Assembly: GCA_029865445.1 (NCBI GenBank)
Contig: JAOUGY010000138.1
Location: 1-9,552, forward strand
From: Acidimicrobiia bacterium
Lineage (GTDB): Bacteria > Actinomycetota > Acidimicrobiia > Spongiisociales > ZC4RG35
Length of the DNA stretch: 9,552 nt
Direction of reading: 5' to 3'
Shown here: one piece after another, positions 1-6,463 of the stretch
Layout of the letters: each line of letters begins with the position of its first letter
How positions within the stretch are numbered: position 1 is the first letter of the stretch
Notes under the pieces: model-generated
Seen by the model: only the letters and a program-made list of their open reading frames with translations
What the model was told of the DNA's origin: nothing
The model's database searches: none
Position numbers and translations under genes: made by a program

Positions 1-1
1 C

Positions 2-445
2 GGTTTTCACGTCATCACGCCGCTCGAGATCGCCGAGGGTCGCTTTGTGCTCGTGAATCGGGGATGGGTGCCCCTCGTGATGGACACGCCGCCGGTGGCC
101 GCATCCCCCCCGACGGGCGAGGTCACGGAACTGGCATTCATCCGGCTGTCCCAACAACGGCCGACCTTCGGTCAGACCGAGCCTCCGGGCATTCTCACCG
201 TGGTGCCGCGGATTGACCTGGCCAGGATTCAGGAGCAGATCCCGGGGGACCTTGCGCCGGTTTGGGTTCAGAGGATCTCCGCGACCGCCGACACACTTCC
301 CATGCCTTTGTCATCGCCGGACACCTCCGACACCGGTCCGCATGTGCTGTACGCCATCCAGTGGTTCGCCTTTGCGGTCATTGCCCTCGTGGGATTCGGT
401 TTCCTGGTGAGAGGCCACAGCCGGCGGGGAAGGACGATGTCGTGA
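2..445 (+). CDS. SURF1-family cytochrome oxidase assembly protein, C-terminal part (5' end outside window)
   Basis: The open frame enters from the left edge and ends at TGA 443-445, so the N-terminus is missing. The visible start of the frame reads GFHVITPLEIAEGRFVLVNR and is followed by GWVPL. This matches the SURF1 hallmark of a 'TPL' strand followed by a 'vLVNRGWvP' block. The C-terminus carries the second SURF1 membrane helix, beginning HVLYAIQWFAFAVIALVGFG and ending in a basic tail (RGHSRRGR). SURF1/Shy1 proteins are inner-membrane factors that help insert heme a into cytochrome c oxidase subunit I; this role is taken from the family. The stop overlaps the GTG start of the downstream protease by 4 nt, so the two are probably co-translated. 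Identification is confident although only about 147 residues are present. Confidence 0.9.
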   Translation, partial: GFHVITPLEIAEGRFVLVNRGWVPLVMDTPPVAASPPTGEVTELAFIRLSQQRPTFGQTEPPGILTVVPRIDLARIQEQIPGDLAPVWVQRISATADTLPMPLSSPDTSDTGPHVLYAIQWFAFAVIALVGFGFLVRGHSRRGRTMS

Positions 446-1821
446 ATCGCCTCCTCGTGGCTGGCGTCGTTCTGCTGGGAGCGTGCGCCCAGCCCGCCAC
501 GGTGGATACCACGACCACGACCGCTGCGGTCCCCGTGACGACCGCCCCGCCCCGAGTGGCGTCTGCGCCGCAGTTCGAGACCGTTCCCTGCAGCTCGACG
601 CCACCCGTGGCGTTCGCCGTGTTGTGCGAGGCCTTCGAGGACATCGTTGATGGTCACGTCGACGGTCCCGAACCGGGATCGCTGGCCGCCGCCGCCGCCC
701 TTGGCGTCGATCAACTGGAGTTCGACGGAGCCGAGACTCTCGGTGACTTCGAATGCGTCGTTCCTCACGAGTCGTTCGAGTCGTTGTGTCAGGCGATCGC
801 CCGGCGTGGCCTCGAACGTCCGGCCCCGCTTGACGAACTCGTCACTGCCGCTGTCCGAGGAATGTTTCGTTATGGACTCGATCCCTTCTCGGTGTACATC
901 CCGGGTTCGGACGTCGATGTCGACTTCGACGGCTCGGGTCTCGTCATCGAAATCGGAGTCATCGTTTCGGGTCGGGATCAAGCCGGGGCGGTGTGCTCGC
1001 CGCTCGGCGGCGGTTGTCGGTTCGAAGTGGTGTCCGTCTTCGACTTCTCTGCCGCGGCGAAGGGGGGCATCGGCGTTGGCGATGCCATCGTGGAGGTTGA
1101 CGGGAGGGCGGTCGAGGGTTTGGCACCTGCGGAGGCAACGGCGCTTCTGGCCGGTGCGCCCGGCACCGAAGTCGAAATCGTCGTGGTCCGGGATGGCGCC
1201 TCGCTCACCCGAACACTCACCCGGGAGGACATCCGGTTCGTTCCCACGGAGTGGGATCAACTCGAAGGCGGATACGCCTACTTCCGGATGAACGATTTCT
1301 CCCAACAGGCCGCCATCGATCTCGGTGCGTTCCTGCAGAGTGACGTGGTGGCAGGGTCGAGTGGTCTCGTACTCGACCTCAGGGACAATCCCGGTGGTCT
1401 CATCCTGGCGGCACAAGCAGTGGCGAGTCAGTTTCTCGATGGTGGTCTCGTGATGGTCGAGCGCGGTCGCGAGTACTCCGATGAGATCCCGGTGGTCGAC
1501 GGGGGCCTTGCCCGAACCGACCTCGACGTCGCCGTGCTCGTCAACCGGGGAAGTGCATCGGCGTCGGAAATCGTTGCCGCGGTGCTTCAGGAACGCGGCC
1601 GGGCGGTCGTGGTGGGCGAACCCACCTTCGGCAAGAATCTGGTCCAGTGGGTCTCGGAAAGTCGCGACGGTGGACAGCTCCGCATCAGCATCGCCAGGTG
1701 GGAGACACCAGCCGGCCGGGACATCGGCATCCGGGGGCTGGAACCGGACGTCGTGGTGCGGGCCGATCCCAACACCGACGTGGACGAAGTTCTGGAAGCG
1801 GCTCTCGACGTGCTCTCCTGA
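442..1821 (+). CDS. Lipoprotein-anchored S41 (C-terminal processing) peptidase with PDZ domain
   Basis: A 459-residue protein from GTG 442, chosen because it gives a lipoprotein signal peptide (lipobox LGAC, Cys15), has AAGGA 7 nt upstream, and overlaps the SURF1 stop as GTGA. A longer in-frame start at 262 would lie deep inside SURF1. A Thr-rich linker follows the Cys. A PDZ domain follows, with AAKGGIGVGDAIVEVDG and then the VEIVVVRDG strand. The S41 core contains LDLRDNPGG and NRGSASASEIV. By family spacing the catalytic Ser is Ser373 (middle serine of SASAS), the general base Lys398 lies in PTFGKNLVQ, and Gln402 completes the triad. CtpA/Tsp-type enzymes cleave substrate C-termini outside the cytoplasmic membrane. 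The Asn after the catalytic Lys, where Gly is usual, is a small deviation. The substrate is unknown. The pairing with SURF1 suggests envelope quality control, which is inference. Confidence 0.93.
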   Translation: MNRLLVAGVVLLGACAQPATVDTTTTTAAVPVTTAPPRVASAPQFETVPCSSTPPVAFAVLCEAFEDIVDGHVDGPEPGSLAAAAALGVDQLEFDGAETLGDFECVVPHESFESLCQAIARRGLERPAPLDELVTAAVRGMFRYGLDPFSVYIPGSDVDVDFDGSGLVIEIGVIVSGRDQAGAVCSPLGGGCRFEVVSVFDFSAAAKGGIGVGDAIVEVDGRAVEGLAPAEATALLAGAPGTEVEIVVVRDGASLTRTLTREDIRFVPTEWDQLEGGYAYFRMNDFSQQAAIDLGAFLQSDVVAGSSGLVLDLRDNPGGLILAAQAVASQFLDGGLVMVERGREYSDEIPVVDGGLARTDLDVAVLVNRGSASASEIVAAVLQERGRAVVVGEPTFGKNLVQWVSESRDGGQLRISIARWETPAGRDIGIRGLEPDVVVRADPNTDVDEVLEAALDVLS

Positions 1822-1950
1822 CACGCGTCGCGAGCTGCTTGATGCGGCCTTTATGACCCGCGAGAGAGATTGCCCTCACCGGGTCTGACCCACCGCCCTG
1901 CAAGACGGCGAGCCATCACCGGTTTCGACAACGGTCTGTAGGAGGACTCG

Positions 1951-2343
1951 ATGAACATCAAATACCGTGTTGGTCTCGTCGCGCTCGTGGGGATTCTGGG
2001 ATTGTCTGCATGCGTTGGTGGAGACAGTGCGGCGTCCACGCCAGGGAACGTGGGCACTGCGGGCGAAACGACTGCCGGTCCCGCTACAAACAGCACGGCG
2101 GGTACCGAAACGCAGTCGACGACTCCGGTGAAGGTGAGCGCCAATGTGGCGTCGGCGTCCGACATCGCAGCCGCGCTGGCCGCGGCAGGCGTCGACAACG
2201 CAGAACGATGGGCCGACGAAATCGTCGAATACCGACCGTACTCGGCCGATGATGCCGATTTGACGAAGCTCCGAGAGGAGCTCGCCAAGTACAACCCAGG
2301 AGCCGGGGTCATCGACTTGATCGTGTCGGTGCTTCAGCCGTGA
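1951..2343 (+). CDS. Small lipoprotein of unknown function
   Basis: A 130-residue protein from ATG 1951, preceded by a strong Shine-Dalgarno (AGGAGGA at 1940-1946, 4 nt before the start). The N-terminus is a lipoprotein signal: basic MNIKYR, a hydrophobic stretch, and lipobox LSAC with Cys21. Residues of about 22-60 form a low-complexity Thr/Ser/Gly/Ala linker typical of surface-tethered actinobacterial lipoproteins. The C-terminal 75 residues look compact and helical (SDIAAALAAAGVDNAERWAD, then EIVEYRPYSADDADLTKLRE and a hydrophobic end GVIDLIVSVLQP). I do not recognise the fold. The downstream membrane protein starts at the stop codon (GTGA overlap), so the two are likely coupled and may act together at the membrane. 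The 129-nt gap upstream holds no hairpin convincing enough to call a terminator, so read-through from the protease gene is possible. Confidence 0.85.
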   Translation: MNIKYRVGLVALVGILGLSACVGGDSAASTPGNVGTAGETTAGPATNSTAGTETQSTTPVKVSANVASASDIAAALAAAGVDNAERWADEIVEYRPYSADDADLTKLREELAKYNPGAGVIDLIVSVLQP

Positions 2344-2831
2344 CGAAACGTCCCGAGTGGTTCAGGCACCGCCTTATCGCTCTCGCAGCACTCGGCGTAG
2401 CAGGCACCGTTGCCGAGTTGGCGATGCTCCGGCACTGGAGCACACCGCTGGCGGCGTTGCCGCTGGTGGTCCTGATAGGCGCAGGCGTGGGAGTGGCCAG
2501 GCTGGCCACCCACCCTGCTCCCAAGGTGATCAGGGTTGCCCGACTAGCCGGATGGACGTTGGTGGCGGCCGGAATCGTCGGAGTGGGTGTCCACGTTTGG
2601 TCGAATCTGAAGGCGGCACCGTTGGATGGAGTACTGGGCGCCACGTGGGCGGAACGGTCGATGATCTCTCGGCTGTGGCTCGCCTCCACGGGCGCTGTTG
2701 GTCCTGCGGCTCCGCTCGCTGCCGGGTCGCTCGCCCCGACGGGTCTGGTCATGGTGTTGGCTGCCGCCGCCCATGAGGCAACGGCCACCGAGCACCTCAT
2801 CGCAGACCCAGAAGGCGTGCGGCCGCGGTGA
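2340..2831 (+). CDS. Hypothetical multi-pass membrane protein
   Basis: A 163-residue protein from GTG 2340, which overlaps the TGA of the preceding lipoprotein gene by 4 nt. No Shine-Dalgarno is visible, consistent with translational coupling. Hydrophobic segments lie at about residues 11-30, 36-54, 68-87 and 118-145, so three helices and probably a fourth. A short basic N-terminus (TKRPEWFRHR) suggests a cytoplasmic start. The loop around residues 90-112 (KAAPLDGVLGATWAERSM) is the main hydrophilic part. I recognise no family motif or catalytic residues. The gene ends 24 bp before the convergent YbaK-like pseudogene. Its only contextual clue is the tight pairing with the lipoprotein. The reading frame is supported by the overlap and by clean hydrophobic periodicity. 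Confidence 0.75.
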   Translation: MTKRPEWFRHRLIALAALGVAGTVAELAMLRHWSTPLAALPLVVLIGAGVGVARLATHPAPKVIRVARLAGWTLVAAGIVGVGVHVWSNLKAAPLDGVLGATWAERSMISRLWLASTGAVGPAAPLAAGSLAPTGLVMVLAAAAHEATATEHLIADPEGVRPR

Positions 2832-2855
2832 CGCGGACCACCCGGAGATCCGAGC

Positions 2856-3337
2856 TCAAGAGAGCGGGACCGCCAGGTTTTCGATCACCTGCGAATTGGG
2901 CAGGGTGAGAAGCGCGGTAGGTTCGACACGGAGTTTCGAACGACGATTGCCTCCGCCGAGCACGATGACGTCTCGCGTCATCACCGCCGAATCGACGTAG
3001 ACCGGCAGGTCGCCGGGAAGACCGAACGGTGTCACACCACCGATCTCCATTCCCGTGAGCGCAACCGTCGCATCGGCAGATGCGAACGACACCTTCCTCG
3101 CCCCCAGTAGTGCACGGACACGGTGATTGACGTCGAGACGGGTGGTAGCCAGAGCCAGGCACGCGCATGCCAGCCCTTCGGGCTTCTTGGACAGGACCAC
3201 GATGGTGTTCGCCGAGTCCTCGGAGCAACGCCGTAGGCCTCGCAAAACGCCGCCGTGTCCGCCAGCGTGGGGTCACAGGGCATCACCTCGTGGTCGAGAT
3301 CACGTACGGCGCGAGCGACCAGATCCATCAACTCCAT
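2856..3337 (-). pseudogene. YbaK/EbsC-family aminoacyl-tRNA deacylase, single-base frameshift
   Basis: Two overlapping minus-strand frames together form one YbaK-type protein. From ATG 3337 the first frame gives MELMDLVARAVRDL and then AAFCEAYGV. The second frame, entered at about 3224, continues SEDSANTIVVL and runs through GGVTPFG, LPVYVDSAV and GGGNRR to a TGA at 2856-2858, all typical of the domain. The switch falls at 3224-3226: the first frame reads GTT GCT CCG and the second needs TCC GAG GAC, so one base is missing (or two are extra). With the base restored the protein would be 160 residues, the normal size. The family deacylates mischarged tRNAs such as Cys-tRNA(Pro) or Ala-tRNA(Pro). 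No homopolymer or slippery heptamer is at the junction, so this is a real mutation or an assembly error rather than an obvious programmed shift. A truncated product from TTG 3245 would lack the N-terminal helices. Confidence 0.88.
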
Positions 3338-3344
3338 TCCCGGG

Positions 3345-3350
3345 AAGGTA
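3345..3350 (-). promoter_or_regulatory. Candidate -10 box for the YbaK-like gene (leaderless)
   Basis: On the minus strand TACCTT lies 7 nt before ATG 3337, which would place the transcription start at or next to the A of the start codon. No good -35 hexamer is visible at 17 nt and no Shine-Dalgarno is present. The TANNNT form and spacing match actinobacterial leaderless promoters, but this is a weak prediction from one hexamer. Confidence 0.3.
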
Positions 3351-3363
3351 GCGGATGAAGGGG

Positions 3364-3391
3364 GTGACCGACGCCCATGTCCAACTACGCT
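3364..3391 (+). promoter_or_regulatory. Candidate leaderless promoter of the PfkB kinase gene
   Basis: GTGACC (3364-3369), a 16-nt spacer and TACGCT (3386-3391) precede ATG 3400 by 8 nt. There is no Shine-Dalgarno between the -10 box and the ATG, so transcription probably starts at or near the start codon. It shares the 62-nt intergenic region with the oppositely directed candidate promoter of the YbaK-like gene. Confidence 0.4.
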
Positions 3392-3399
3392 GATCTTCG

Positions 3400-4293
3400 A
3401 TGTCGCACATCGGAGTCGTCGGTTCGGTCAATCTCGACGTGGTAGCCACCTGTGCGCGATTGCCGCGACCAGGCGAGACGGTCACCGGTGCGACCATTGC
3501 CCGGCACCCGGGCGGGAAGGGCGCCAACCAGGCGCTGGCCGCTCGGCGGCTGGGAGCCGCCACCTCGCTGATCGCTCGTGTGGGCAAGGACGCCTACGCC
3601 GAAGAGGCCATGACGCTCCTCAGGGCTTCGGGCGTCGACCTGTCGCGAGCGTGGCGGGACCCGAGCGAGCCGACCGGGCTCGCATTGATCGCGGTCGACG
3701 AGAACGGTGAGAATCAGATCGTGGTGGCGCCCGGCGCCAACGCCCGTCTCCGGCCTGCCGACGTCAATGTCGCCGGCCTGGACGCGGTCATCTGTCAGTT
3801 CGAGATTCCCACCGAGACCGTCGAGGCTGCCGCCGAGCAGTGCACGGGGCTGTTCTGTCTCAACGCAGCACCCGCCCGGCATCTATCGGGCCCGCTCCGT
3901 CGTCGCCCCGACCTCATTGTGGTCAACGAGGTGGAACACGCTGAGCTGGAGTCGGACCTCACCGGGTTCGAAGGTCTCGTCGCGGTCACCACCGGCGCCT
4001 CCGGCGCGGCTCTGTTCCGCCGGGGCAGGCTGGTGGCAAGAGCCACCCCTCCCCGGGTCACGGTGGTGGACACGGTCGGCGCCGGTGACAGCTTCGTGGC
4101 CGCCCTCGTGGTGTCGATGCTCGAGGGGAGGTCGGCTCAGGATTCGCTGACCCGTGCATGTGCCGCGGGTGCATTGGCGACCACCCGTCCGGGTGCCCAG
4201 CCCTCGCTTCCCACGGCCGACGAGTTGGACCACCTCCTCGGTGGGACACTGGTGGGGGACGACCGTGTGTCCCCCACCGAATCCCTCAGCTGA
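3400..4293 (+). CDS. rbsK: Ribokinase-like PfkB-family carbohydrate kinase
   Basis: A 297-residue protein, close to the usual ribokinase length of about 300. The N-terminus reads MSHIGVVGSVNLDVVATCAR, with the sugar-contacting 'GSVNLD' motif. PfkB signature 1 follows as HPGGKGANQALAARRLGA (about residues 32-49), then VGKDAYAEEAM. Near the C-terminus, VDTVGAGDSFVAALVVSML is PfkB signature 2, with catalytic base Asp230 and the GAGD anion hole. Ribokinases transfer phosphate from ATP to the 5-OH of D-ribose in the cytoplasm. The Gly-Gly-Lys-Gly-Ala-Asn-Gln signature favours ribokinase over fructokinase or adenosine kinase, but a related substrate such as deoxyribose or a nucleoside cannot be excluded. 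No ribose transporter or repressor is adjacent. The gene ends inside the 3' end of metY (8-bp tail-to-tail overlap), so no room exists for an intergenic terminator. Confidence 0.9.
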   Translation: MSHIGVVGSVNLDVVATCARLPRPGETVTGATIARHPGGKGANQALAARRLGAATSLIARVGKDAYAEEAMTLLRASGVDLSRAWRDPSEPTGLALIAVDENGENQIVVAPGANARLRPADVNVAGLDAVICQFEIPTETVEAAAEQCTGLFCLNAAPARHLSGPLRRRPDLIVVNEVEHAELESDLTGFEGLVAVTTGASGAALFRRGRLVARATPPRVTVVDTVGAGDSFVAALVVSMLEGRSAQDSLTRACAAGALATTRPGAQPSLPTADELDHLLGGTLVGDDRVSPTESLS

Positions 4294-5584
4294 CTGCGGA
4301 GATCGCCTGCTCGAAGTCGGCCTTGATGTCGTCGATGTGTTCGATGCCCACCGACACCCTGATCAGATCCGCTTCGACGCCGGCCGAGGCCTGTTCGTCA
4401 TCCGACAGCTGCTGATGAGTCGTCGACGCAGGGTGGATCACGAGGGTCTTGGCATCGCCCACGTTGGCGAGATGACTGGCAAGCGTGGTGGCATCGATGA
4501 ACCGTTTGCCCGCCTCATAACCGCCGTCGAGCCCGAAGCTCAGAACACATCCGTACCCGTTGGTGAGATACCGCTGGGCGTTCGCGTGATACGGATGATC
4601 TTCCAACCCCGGATAGCTCACCCAGGCCACGCGCGGGTGGGCCGCAAGCCAGCGTGCCAGTTCGAGGGCGTTGTCGGCATGCCGCTGAACCCGCAGGCTG
4701 AGCGTCTCCAACCCCTGGAGGAGGAGGAAGGCGTTGAACGGCGACAGGGCGGCGCCGAGATCGCGAAGGCCCTCCACGCGGGCGCGGATCGCAAATGCGA
4801 TGTTGCCGAAGTCGGATTCGGGATTGAACACGTCGGTGAACACGAGCCCGTGGTATCCGGGGGACGGCTCGGTGAAGATCGAGAAGTTGCCGCTTCTCCA
4901 GTCGAATCGGCCCGAGTCCACGATGATTCCGCCGATTGAGGTGCCGTGGCCCCCGATCCACTTCGTGGCGGACTGCACCACGATGTCGGCGCCATGATCG
5001 ATGGGCCTGCAGAGGTACCCGGCTGCTCCGAAGGTGTTGTCGATGACAAGCGGAATGCCATGTTCGTGCGCGACCGCCGCGATGGCGGCGATGTCGGGCA
5101 CGTTGTAGCGGGGATTCCCGATCGACTCCAGATAGATCGCCTTGGTCCGGTCGGTGAGCGCGGCCCGAAAGTCCTCCGGATCGTCACCGTCCACGAAACT
5201 CACATCCCACCCCAGTCGTGGAAAGGCGACTTTGAATTGGTTGTAGGTTCCGCCGTACAGGTACGACGTCGACACGATGTGGTCACCGGCCTGCAGGAGC
5301 GTGCTGAAGGTGAGGAGTTGGGCCGCCTGTCCGGATGCGGTAGCCACGCCCGCCAGACCACCTTCGAGCGCCGCCACCCGCTGTTCGAAGACATGGGTTG
5401 TGGGATTCATGATCCTCGTGTAGATGTTCCCGAACTCCTGCAGTCCGAACAGGCGGGCGGCATGGTCGGCGTCGTTGAACGTGTACGAGGTCGTTTGATA
5501 GATGGGGACGGCTCGGGCGTTTGTTCCGGGGGCGGGTTCTTGGCCCGCGTGGACCTGCAGCGTTTCGAAGCGATAGTTGGTCAT
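4286..5584 (-). CDS. metY: O-acetylhomoserine sulfhydrylase (Cys/Met PLP-dependent enzyme)
   Basis: A 432-residue protein from ATG 5584, with TAGGAGT (5591-5597) giving an AGGAG Shine-Dalgarno 7 nt upstream. The longer open frame to 5707 lies within osmC and is not used. Family landmarks occur in order: FETLQVHAGQEPAPGTNARA, PIYQTTSY, IYTRIMNPT, ASGQAA, LYGGTYNQF, ESIGNPRYNVPDI, VIDNTFGAAGYLCRP (Asp182 would contact the PLP ring nitrogen), QSATKWIGGHGT (Lys208 forms the PLP Schiff base), and the C-terminal HPASTTHQQL and RVSVGIEHIDDI. This matches MetY, which makes homocysteine from O-acetylhomoserine and sulfide in the cytoplasm. Length and the GGHGTSIGG motif separate it from the shorter MetB/MetC group. 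It lies 10 nt downstream of the OsmC gene, in one unit led by a SAM-I riboswitch, which fits a methionine-synthesis role. Confidence 0.95.
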   Translation of the reverse strand: MTNYRFETLQVHAGQEPAPGTNARAVPIYQTTSYTFNDADHAARLFGLQEFGNIYTRIMNPTTHVFEQRVAALEGGLAGVATASGQAAQLLTFSTLLQAGDHIVSTSYLYGGTYNQFKVAFPRLGWDVSFVDGDDPEDFRAALTDRTKAIYLESIGNPRYNVPDIAAIAAVAHEHGIPLVIDNTFGAAGYLCRPIDHGADIVVQSATKWIGGHGTSIGGIIVDSGRFDWRSGNFSIFTEPSPGYHGLVFTDVFNPESDFGNIAFAIRARVEGLRDLGAALSPFNAFLLLQGLETLSLRVQRHADNALELARWLAAHPRVAWVSYPGLEDHPYHANAQRYLTNGYGCVLSFGLDGGYEAGKRFIDATTLASHLANVGDAKTLVIHPASTTHQQLSDDEQASAGVEADLIRVSVGIEHIDDIKADFEQAISAVS

Positions 5585-5594
5585 CGATGTACTC

Positions 5595-6122
5595 CTACTT
5601 CGTGGCGAGATGGACGTTGACGGGAACCGCGGCTTGCAGGGTGTGCCCGACCGGTGAAGTGGTCGTGACCCGATCGTGGAGCTCCTCGATCTCGGCGTCT
5701 GCGGCATCCGAGACGAGCCGGACCGCGGCCCTGATGTCGTGGAAGCCTGCGTGGCCCGCCTTCAGGCCGAGAAACGGGTGTAGATCGAGGTCGCCCTCGA
5801 GTGCGATGGACAATTCGTGGATGGCAATGTCCGATGCGGTGGCAAGTGCGGCGTATCCGACCGCCAGGCAGTTTCCGAAGGCCGCCAGCAGTTGTTCGAC
5901 GGGGTTCGGCGCGGTGTCGTCGCCTCCGAGTGCCGGTGGCTCGTCGGAAGGGATCGGTGCGAACTCGCGGATGCTCGCCTCCGAGCGGAACGCCCGTTTC
6001 CAGGTGACTTCAGCCCGCCAGGTGGTCGATGCGCAGTCTGGATCGGCTCCGATGGCCCCGATCAGGGCGCCCACCGCTTCGATGTCGACGTCGTTGAGAC
6101 GTGTTGTGAGGGTATGGGTCAT
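5595..6122 (-). CDS. OsmC-family thiol peroxidase-like protein in the metY operon
   Basis: A 175-residue protein from ATG 6122, with AAGGA (6131-6135 on the opposite strand) 8 nt upstream. The OsmC pattern is clear: NPVEQLLAAFGNCLAVGYAA, with the active Cys85 at the start of the central helix, then EGDLDLHPFLGLKAGHAGFH, then EIEELHDRVTTTSPVGHTLQ and a final strand. OsmC/Ohr proteins reduce hydroperoxides with a Cys pair. Here the second cysteine of the usual C-P block is Ser156 (TSPVGHTL); the only other Cys is Cys30, outside the catalytic frame. That suggests a one-Cys chemistry or another thiol reaction and may be typical of this subgroup. The gene sits between a SAM riboswitch leader and metY with a 10-nt gap, so it is almost certainly co-expressed with sulfur assimilation. 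A role in coping with sulfide, persulfide or peroxide during homocysteine synthesis is inference. Confidence 0.9.
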   Translation of the reverse strand: MTHTLTTRLNDVDIEAVGALIGAIGADPDCASTTWRAEVTWKRAFRSEASIREFAPIPSDEPPALGGDDTAPNPVEQLLAAFGNCLAVGYAALATASDIAIHELSIALEGDLDLHPFLGLKAGHAGFHDIRAAVRLVSDAADAEIEELHDRVTTTSPVGHTLQAAVPVNVHLATK

Positions 6123-6158
6123 GGTGTGTGTCCTTCGCTGGTGGTGTGTCTATGTGAC

Positions 6159-6186
6159 CCGCCAATACGACTCTCTCAGGTGGCGG
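6159..6186 (-). promoter_or_regulatory. Leader hairpin between the leader ORF and osmC
   Basis: Perfect 6-bp inverted repeat CCGCCA / TGGCGG (6159-6164 and 6181-6186) with a 16-nt loop. It lies 6 nt past the leader ORF stop and 36 nt before the osmC start. No U-tract follows, so it is not a classical terminator. It could shape access to the osmC ribosome site or be opened by a ribosome on the leader ORF. Existence of the repeat is certain; its function is inferred. Confidence 0.45.
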
Positions 6187-6191
6187 AGGTG

Positions 6192-6287
6192 TCAGGGGCG
6201 TCGATGACGCGCGCGGACCACCCGAGAGCGGAAACAACACGACCAGACGCGGGGCCCGGCATTGGGTGTGTACGAGTGCTGATTCAA
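6192..6287 (-). CDS. Candidate 31-codon leader peptide ORF with a Cys-Cys pair
   Basis: A short frame from TTG 6287 to TGA at 6192-6194, lying between the SAM-I riboswitch and osmC. AGGAG (6296-6300) sits 8 nt before the TTG, an ideal distance. The peptide would begin (M)NQHSYTPNAGPRVWS and continue with Cys17-Cys18 and a basic tail rich in Arg (RSRVVRARHRRP). Both cysteines are encoded by TGT, which is unusual in a GC-rich genome that prefers TGC, and both are adjacent. Cysteine-containing upstream ORFs that attenuate sulfur operons are known in actinobacteria (mycobacterial polycysteine uORFs), so this could report Cys-tRNA charging. The sequence does not match a leader-peptide family I can name. 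With a TTG start and only 31 codons, chance occurrence is quite possible. Confidence 0.35.
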   Translation of the reverse strand: MNQHSYTPNAGPRVWSCCFRSRVVRARHRRP

Positions 6288-6300
6288 GGTACGGTCTCCT

Positions 6301-6346
6301 GCTCGATCGGTTGCGCCTCGTGAGCGCCTCGAGCGGAGGGTTCCGC
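6301..6346 (-). promoter_or_regulatory. Probable expression platform of the SAM riboswitch
   Basis: Directly after the aptamer, minus-strand RNA can form GCGGA-ACCC-UCCGC (6333-6346). Alternatively, it can form a longer hairpin with arms GCTCGA / TCGAGC (6329-6334 and 6301-6306) enclosing a GCGC/GCGC inner stem. The two share 2 nt, so they compete. The second ends exactly at the AGGAG of the leader ORF (6296-6300), so folding could affect ribosome access there. A short direct repeat GAGGCGC-tcac-GAGGCGC forms the inner part. No U-run follows either hairpin, so control may be translational rather than intrinsic termination. Confidence 0.45.
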
Positions 6347-6353
6347 ATGAGGT

Positions 6354-6445
6354 CTCATCGATCAGGCATTGGCACCAACGTCGGACCGGAGTCCGATGGG
6401 TTGCCGCGGCTTCACAGGGCCTGTCCCTCCGCCGCTCTGGATGAG
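6354..6445 (-). promoter_or_regulatory. SAM-I (S-box) riboswitch aptamer
   Basis: Read on the minus strand from 6445, the conserved S-box core appears in order: CTCATC, CCAGAGCGGC, GGAGGGACAG, GCCCTGTGAAGCC, GCGGCAACC, a hairpin, GGTGCCAAT, GCC, and GATGAG. P1 is formed by CTCATC (6445-6440) and GATGAG (6359-6354). P2 includes GCGGC pairing with GCCGC. P3 is a perfect CGGAC-TCCG-GTCCG stem. GGUGCC begins the P4 region. These are the nearly invariant positions of the SAM-I aptamer family, which binds S-adenosylmethionine and lowers downstream expression. It begins about 12 nt after the predicted transcription start and lies 231 nt before osmC, which is followed by metY, a standard methionine-regulon target. 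Confidence 0.95.
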
Positions 6446-6463
6446 CGCAATGTCAACGGCGGG

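Noticed and set aside
268..1824. A 518-codon open frame on the minus strand opposite the S41 protease gene
   Set aside because: It is a GC-bias shadow: His/Arg/Asp-rich with no domain, while the plus frame carries the full S41 and PDZ motifs.
1822..1950. Terminator or promoter between the protease and lipoprotein genes
   Set aside because: Only a 4-bp GGGT/ACCC stem and no recognisable -35/-10 pair could be found.
3219..3230. Programmed frameshifting in the YbaK-like gene
   Set aside because: No slippery heptamer or following stem was seen, and the family has no known recoding.
5585..5707. N-terminal extension of MetY by 41 residues
   Set aside because: It lies inside osmC, is Ser/Arg/Pro-rich, and ATG 5584 has an AGGAG at 7 nt and a family-typical N-terminus.
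5521..6207. A 228-codon plus-strand frame opposite osmC and the start of metY
   Set aside because: Low-complexity Ser/Arg-rich translation with no motif; the minus strand has convincing OsmC and MetY proteins.
6010..6348. A 112-codon minus-strand frame running from the riboswitch leader into osmC
   Set aside because: Arg/Pro-rich, out of frame with OsmC, no Shine-Dalgarno, and it overlaps the structured leader.
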